Of a stretch of 64,000 nucleotides of DNA, positions 63,487 through 64,000 are shown in pieces. Where the stretch lies: positions 281,431-345,430 of the forward strand of contig NZ_LT635782.1 in assembly GCF_900128425.1 (NCBI RefSeq), in the 5' to 3' direction. The stretch comes from Anaerococcus urinomassiliensis (GTDB lineage Bacteria > Bacillota > Clostridia > Tissierellales > Peptoniphilaceae). The notes under the pieces are model-generated. The model worked only from the letters and a program-made list of their open reading frames with translations. It was not told the origin of the DNA and made no database searches. Numbering within the stretch: position 1 is the first letter of the stretch; each line of letters begins with the position of its first letter. The position numbers and the translations under genes were made by a program.

Positions 63487-64000
<514 letters not shown>

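Overview
The window is a low-GC Gram-positive anaerobe chromosome, most likely Anaerococcus or a close Peptoniphilaceae relative. This is inferred from the AT-rich base composition, strong GGAGG-type ribosome binding sites, the 16S rRNA 5' third at the right edge, NPKTG-type cell-wall sorting signals, and a redox gene set suited to an anaerobe (flavodiiron protein, NfnAB, acyl-CoA dehydrogenase). TGA is used as a normal stop codon.

Layout. 1-1.8 kb: end of a lactococcin-972-type bacteriocin export/immunity locus. 1.9-4.6 kb: a MacB/FtsX-type ABC exporter on the minus strand. 4.7-8.8 kb: a degenerate GH13 protein, UDP-glucose dehydrogenase, a TIM-barrel protein and a P1 (DmpA/NylC) peptidase. 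8.8-12.3 kb: a TPP riboswitch and the ykoFEDC thiamine/HMP ECF transporter. 12.3-15.6 kb: rpsF-ssb-rpsR and the membrane pyrophosphatase hppA. 15.7-22.7 kb: tRNA-Leu, ispE-murI-ppx-ppk1, a VanY-like carboxypeptidase, RidA and a peroxiredoxin. 22.8-31.8 kb: aldehyde dehydrogenase, an IS1182-type element, flavodiiron protein, an acyl-CoA dehydrogenase fused to an ETF-alpha domain, NAD synthase and a phosphoesterase. 31.8-32.7 kb: a tRNA-Arg overlapping the phosphoesterase stop, then a highly structured non-coding RNA candidate and a small membrane protein. 32.9-38.2 kb: an RmlD-like reductase, a dicarboxylate/amino-acid symporter, and zur divergent from znuACB with a Zur box. 38.2-49.8 kb: yaaA-sbcD-sbcC-addB-addA, a tightly overlapping DNA-end-processing operon. 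50-56.3 kb: SDR and AKR oxidoreductases, and two NPKTG surface proteins separated by an IS3-family element. 56.5-63.2 kb: nfnAB, an ABC exporter with an in-frame TGA, a J-domain protein, a ThrE-type exporter pair and msrA. 63.25-64 kb: the rRNA promoter and 16S 5' end.

How the genes work together. Zinc homeostasis (Zur with ZnuABC), thiamine salvage (riboswitch with YkoFEDC), polyphosphate turnover (Ppk1 and a Ppx/GppA enzyme, next to a pyrophosphate-driven ion pump), double-strand-break processing (SbcCD, AddAB) and oxygen/peroxide handling (flavodiiron protein, peroxiredoxin, MsrA, YaaA) form recognisable modules.

The least ordinary items are the structured RNA at about 31.9-32.12 kb, the acyl-CoA dehydrogenase/ETF-alpha fusion, a GH13 pseudo-enzyme without its catalytic aspartates, and a glutamine-type NAD synthase lacking the glutaminase cysteine. 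There are also an ABC exporter with a premature TGA and a probable leaderless SDR mRNA. No CRISPR array or prophage was seen.
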